NCBI GenBank assembly: GCA_964556145.1
Contig: CAZKVD010000100.1
Span: forward strand, 1 to 5,946
Direction: 5' to 3'
Source of the DNA: F1-20-MAGs119 sp964556145
GTDB lineage: Bacteria; Actinomycetota; Acidimicrobiia; Acidimicrobiales; Ilumatobacteraceae
DNA: 5,946 nt
Shown in pieces: positions 5,101 to 5,946 of this stretch. Position 1 is the stretch's first letter. Every line of letters starts with the position of its first letter. The position numbers and the translations under genes were made by a program. A model generated the notes under the pieces. That model searched no databases. It had not been told where the DNA came from and saw nothing but the letters and a program-made list of their open reading frames with translations.

Positions 5101-5946
5101 CAACCGGCACCGTCACGGTTGCCGCACTACCCGACGTGGGCGTGGCAACGACCTCGTAATCCAGAATCGGCAGGCCCGCCAAGTCGGCCGGCGTCTCGAA
5201 TGCGACACGCAGACCGTTGATGCGTGGCGTCACGGTCAAATTCTGCGGCACGCTGGGAACGCCGACGGGGGTTGCTGTCGCAGCGTTGCTGGCCGCACTC
5301 TCCCCTGCCTCGTTCACCGCGTAGACACGAAGCGTGTGTTCTTGGCCGTTCAGCACGCTCAGTGTCGGCGCCGACATCACGAGCGACGTTGCCCCACGGC
5401 CCGCACCGGCACGGAAGACAACCGAACCTCCGCGTGACACTTCGACGATGTAGCCCTGCAGATCGCGCGGTGTGGCCGGTGGCGACCAGAACGCGCGGAT
5501 TTGGCTCGCCGCCGGTGAATCTGCGGTGACCGACAGCGGAGCGCTGGGCACCTGCGGCGATGTCACGGTGCGGAAGGCAGCACCCCAGTATCCGCTGGCG
5601 ACGACTTTGTCGGCGTTGATGAGCGATGCGGAATCGGAGGTTTGCACAACAACCGGGGTGTCACTGGATTTGTTTGCACCCGACGACGCCGCGGGTCGAT
5701 CGGTTCGGCCCAGTTGTCCGAATTGGTTCGAACCCCACGCCATCACCGTTCCCGTGGTTGTGATTCCCACGGCCGTCGCAACCGATGCAGTGGTGTGATA
5801 GCCGTACGTGTCGACCTGGCTGAAACGTTGACCCACGGCGATGTTCGTCGGCGACAGCACGCTGCCCGACGCGGCACCCGCGAGGACTCCGTTCAGGTTC
5901 GACCCCCACCCGACGAGCGTGCCGTCGGTTGCACGAACGATCGTGT
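2162..5946 (-). CDS. Giant multidomain cell-surface protein: RCC1 repeats, eight FN3 domains, Ig-like domain, Thr-rich stalk, C-terminal anchor (N-terminus outside window)
   Basis: The frame is open from the window edge to TGA at 2162-2164, giving 1260 visible residues. The GTG at 5860 is not the start, because 28 upstream residues continue the RCC1 pattern (G-W-G-S-N at 12-16). Domains in visible numbering:
- RCC1-type beta-propeller repeats, 1 to about 126, including A-W-G-S-N-Q-F-G-Q-L-G at 69-79.
- Eight FN3 domains, starting near 131, 230, 329, 430, 537, 630, 744 and 854. Most open with a P-x-A-P junction, and several carry a G-L-T-N-G-T-x-Y motif.
- A bacterial Ig-like domain at about 941-1049, with the signature F-D-E-A-V-T-G-F-D-A-T-D-L.
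- A Thr/Gly-rich stalk, about 1053-1130.
- A small two-cysteine Ig-like domain, about 1146-1226.
- LVATG at 1227-1231, a transmembrane segment ending at 1254, then five Arg and a final Ala.
This fits an exported protein anchored at its C-terminus. The ligand is unknown. No catalytic motif is visible, so adhesion or a scaffold role is inferred only. The signal peptide and promoter lie outside the window. Confidence 0.93.
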   Translation of the reverse strand, partial: TIVRATDGTLVGWGSNLNGVLAGAASGSVLSPTNIAVGQRFSQVDTYGYHTTASVATAVGITTTGTVMAWGSNQFGQLGRTDRPAASSGANKSSDTPVVVQTSDSASLINADKVVASGYWGAAFRTVTSPQVPSAPLSVTADSPAASQIRAFWSPPATPRDLQGYIVEVSRGGSVVFRAGAGRGATSLVMSAPTLSVLNGQEHTLRVYAVNEAGESAASNAATATPVGVPSVPQNLTVTPRINGLRVAFETPADLAGLPILDYEVVATPTSGSAATVTVPVGASPYSVDLTVSGHGLVIDTSYVVTVRARNAQGYGPTATSGGVIPGRPTAPLNVAALGLGGAVRVSWDAPASNGGAEIASYIVKVYADGGGTVLSSSVVNSGLASSMTTTVSGLTNGTAYDVTVTASQDAAGSQYLGVESSRVDVIVGRPAAPTNVAATAFNQPSGTQVRVTWTQVADQTGITVTHYRVKYRISPAAYTAGSAIATGTACAGTSCAATVTGLTNGTEYDFVVEAGTSSTAWGLTSTAVSATPIGITTAPGVDATSQDSAASVGITAPTSLNGSDVIRYELTYRPTSGGAWSTPAELQMSESPGSITGLTNGTSYTVSVVAVNAAGTSVAGTATVVPATQPGAPQNVRARPGSIVVTWDAPSDTGGAVITSYDIVVTDPDGVSTTFVYNGSSNPSGATSCTTGRSCTITQVYTAESPDTLVAIPSDVEYTVTVTAVTSAGSGPPSSDSVVVSGQPDAPTNVVATAGFESFELCWTPPSGAITSYKISAVYNAAPVQKEFAATDTATSATCVAPKTAITVSGWDDGSSLVAGGTYALTLAATYSASDYIYGLASSSVTVTPYGLPGAPAISGITTTSSTATITWTAAAPYGAAITNYTVQTASGDMCAPTAALSCTIASLIGNGTYSFTVYATNVAGDGPVSAAVSATIDATAPTPSWGAPTIGAARRPTATGTFDENVYFRLTFDEAVTGFDATDLRNDGTASGCVFQESQVTPNRAYDVVVQCASTGTLIAQMVSGGVTDSATNTGPTLNVNAAQVTLNDPSSTTTTAAPTTTTDPTTTTTGVVSAASTTTTLGGATTTTDAGGGSTRTTSPTGGGGATTTIAGGRGGATTTTIGSGSGLPPAIDKQLDPDPDLVDSDPVRSGSPLVVRRCGFVAGESVRLYVGGNLIRTVEADAKGCVEEKVTAPDADGRDIVVALYAPASKRGAKATIAITARLVATGSNIDGSLAIGLLLLVFGAFLVSFRRRRRA
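2165..2266 (-). other. C-terminal anchor: LVATG motif, membrane helix, poly-Arg tail
   Basis: The last 34 residues follow the order of a wall-sorting signal: LVATGSN, a short spacer, a hydrophobic helix A-I-G-L-L-L-L-V-F-G-A-F-L-V-S-F, then RRRRRA. Canonical sortase A substrates carry LPxTG. Actinobacterial class E sortases are known to prefer LAxTG. Here position 2 is Val (codon GTT), so it lies nearer the class E motif than the classical one but matches neither exactly. If no sortase uses it, the helix alone would leave a membrane-anchored protein. The motif is at 2252-2266 and the arginines at 2168-2182. Confidence 0.7.
2267..2509 (-). other. Small Ig-like domain ahead of the anchor
   Basis: About 81 residues contain G-E-S-V-R-L-Y-V, then a T-V-E-A-D-A-K-G-C turn, then D-I-V-V-A-L. 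This is the pattern of a short beta-sandwich commonly seen directly before wall-sorting signals in actinobacterial surface proteins. It has two cysteines, one in R-R-C-G-F and one in K-G-C-V, suited to a disulfide. The family assignment is by resemblance only. Confidence 0.55.
2555..2788 (-). repeat. Thr/Gly/Pro-rich stalk of the surface protein
   Basis: About 78 residues of low complexity contain runs such as TTTTAAPTTTTDPTTTTT, followed by Gly-rich segments with TTTT blocks (T-T-T-I, G-G-A-T-T-T-T-I). Such stretches act as extended, protease-resistant, often glycosylated spacers that hold the domains away from the cell wall. The threonine codons are mixed (ACC, ACG and ACA all occur within the first runs), so the tract is not a pure trinucleotide expansion. 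The plus strand here gives a valine-rich open frame, which is only a mirror of the threonine codons. Confidence 0.85.
2798..3124 (-). other. Bacterial Ig-like domain (Big_12-like)
   Basis: About 109 residues are located between the last FN3 domain and the stalk. The centre reads F-R-L-T-F-D-E-A-V-T-G-F-D-A-T-D-L with a following D-G-T-A-S-G-C. This is the well-known phrase of bacterial Ig-like domains in which a strand with (S/D)E-x-V-T-G-F is followed by an x-D-L strand. One cysteine pair (C-V-F and Q-C-A) can bridge within it. I assign the subfamily from memory of this phrase, not from a search. Confidence 0.65.
3128..5554 (-). repeat. Array of eight FN3 domains
   Basis: Eight tandem FN3 domains (about 86-113 residues each). 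Approximate spans, N- to C-terminal, are 5554-5267, 5257-4967, 4960-4661, 4657-4343, 4336-4064, 4057-3719, 3715-3392 and 3385-3128. Each begins near a junction of the type G-x-P-x-A-P-x-N-V, has a Trp (or Phe/Ile) B-strand such as V-R-V-S-W-D-A-P, a Y at the C strand (I-x-S-Y), and ends with a Y-x-V-x-V-x-A strand. Domains 3, 4 and 5 share G-L-T-N-G-T-x-Y and look most alike. Domains 6 and 7 are longer, with insertions near the E-F region. They form a rod-like spacer or a binding surface and are non-catalytic. Confidence 0.9.
5567..5946 (-). other. RCC1-type beta-propeller repeats (C-terminal part)
   Basis: About 126 residues cover at least two repeats. Signs are D-G-T-L-V-G-W-G-S-N, then about 57 residues later G-T-V-M-A-W-G-S-N-Q-F-G-Q-L-G, with P-T-N-I-A-V-G-Q between and A-S-G-Y-W-G-A-A-F-R-T-V at the end. 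RCC1 propellers usually have about seven blades, so most of the domain probably lies beyond the window edge. In secreted bacterial proteins these repeats are taken as protein-interaction modules. Confidence 0.8.

Noticed and set aside
5858..5860. GTG as start codon of the giant surface protein
   Set aside because: The frame continues upstream to the window edge with 28 residues that fit the RCC1 repeat (G-T-L-V-G-W-G-S-N), so this GTG is an internal valine.

Overview
The window reads as a chromosomal segment of a GC-rich bacterium (roughly 60% GC by eye), most likely a Gram-positive-type actinobacterium. Acidimicrobiia is my best guess. The support is a separate small-subunit leuD gene directly after leuC, a large secreted fibronectin type III (FN3) protein with Thr-Pro stalk repeats and a C-terminal hydrophobic/poly-Arg tail of the actinobacterial wall-sorting type, and a lipoprotein gene that appears to be transcribed without a leader. 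The taxonomy is inferred from style, not from a marker gene.

Left part, plus strand (1-1614): the 3' end of leuC (C-terminal third, with all three iron-sulfur cysteines), then complete leuD 13 nt downstream with a good Shine-Dalgarno. Together they encode the two subunits of isopropylmalate isomerase of leucine biosynthesis. A short gene for a 158-residue unrecognised lipoprotein follows. An extended -10 box lies exactly where it would put transcription initiation on the A of the lipoprotein ATG, so this gene probably has its own leaderless promoter.

Middle (1615-1659): a short convergent gap with one compact perfect hairpin, a plausible transcription terminator between the lipoprotein gene and the minus-strand genes.

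Right part, minus strand (5946 down to 1660): the 3' 3.8 kb of a giant gene whose start is outside the window. Its product has RCC1-type propeller repeats, eight consecutive FN3 domains, one bacterial Ig-like domain, a Thr/Gly-rich stalk, a small cysteine-bridged Ig-like domain, a sorting-signal-like LVATG, a transmembrane helix and five arginines. It looks like a long cell-surface protein anchored at its C-terminus. A VOC (glyoxalase/dioxygenase superfamily) gene follows 34 nt downstream on the same strand, with its own Shine-Dalgarno and a complete set of four metal-ligand positions.

I see no RNA genes, CRISPR, insertion sequences or phage genes. No new enzymatic or defence system is evident. 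The most unusual items are the architecture and non-canonical sorting motif of the surface protein, its strictly paired cysteines, and the leaderless promoter of the orphan lipoprotein gene.
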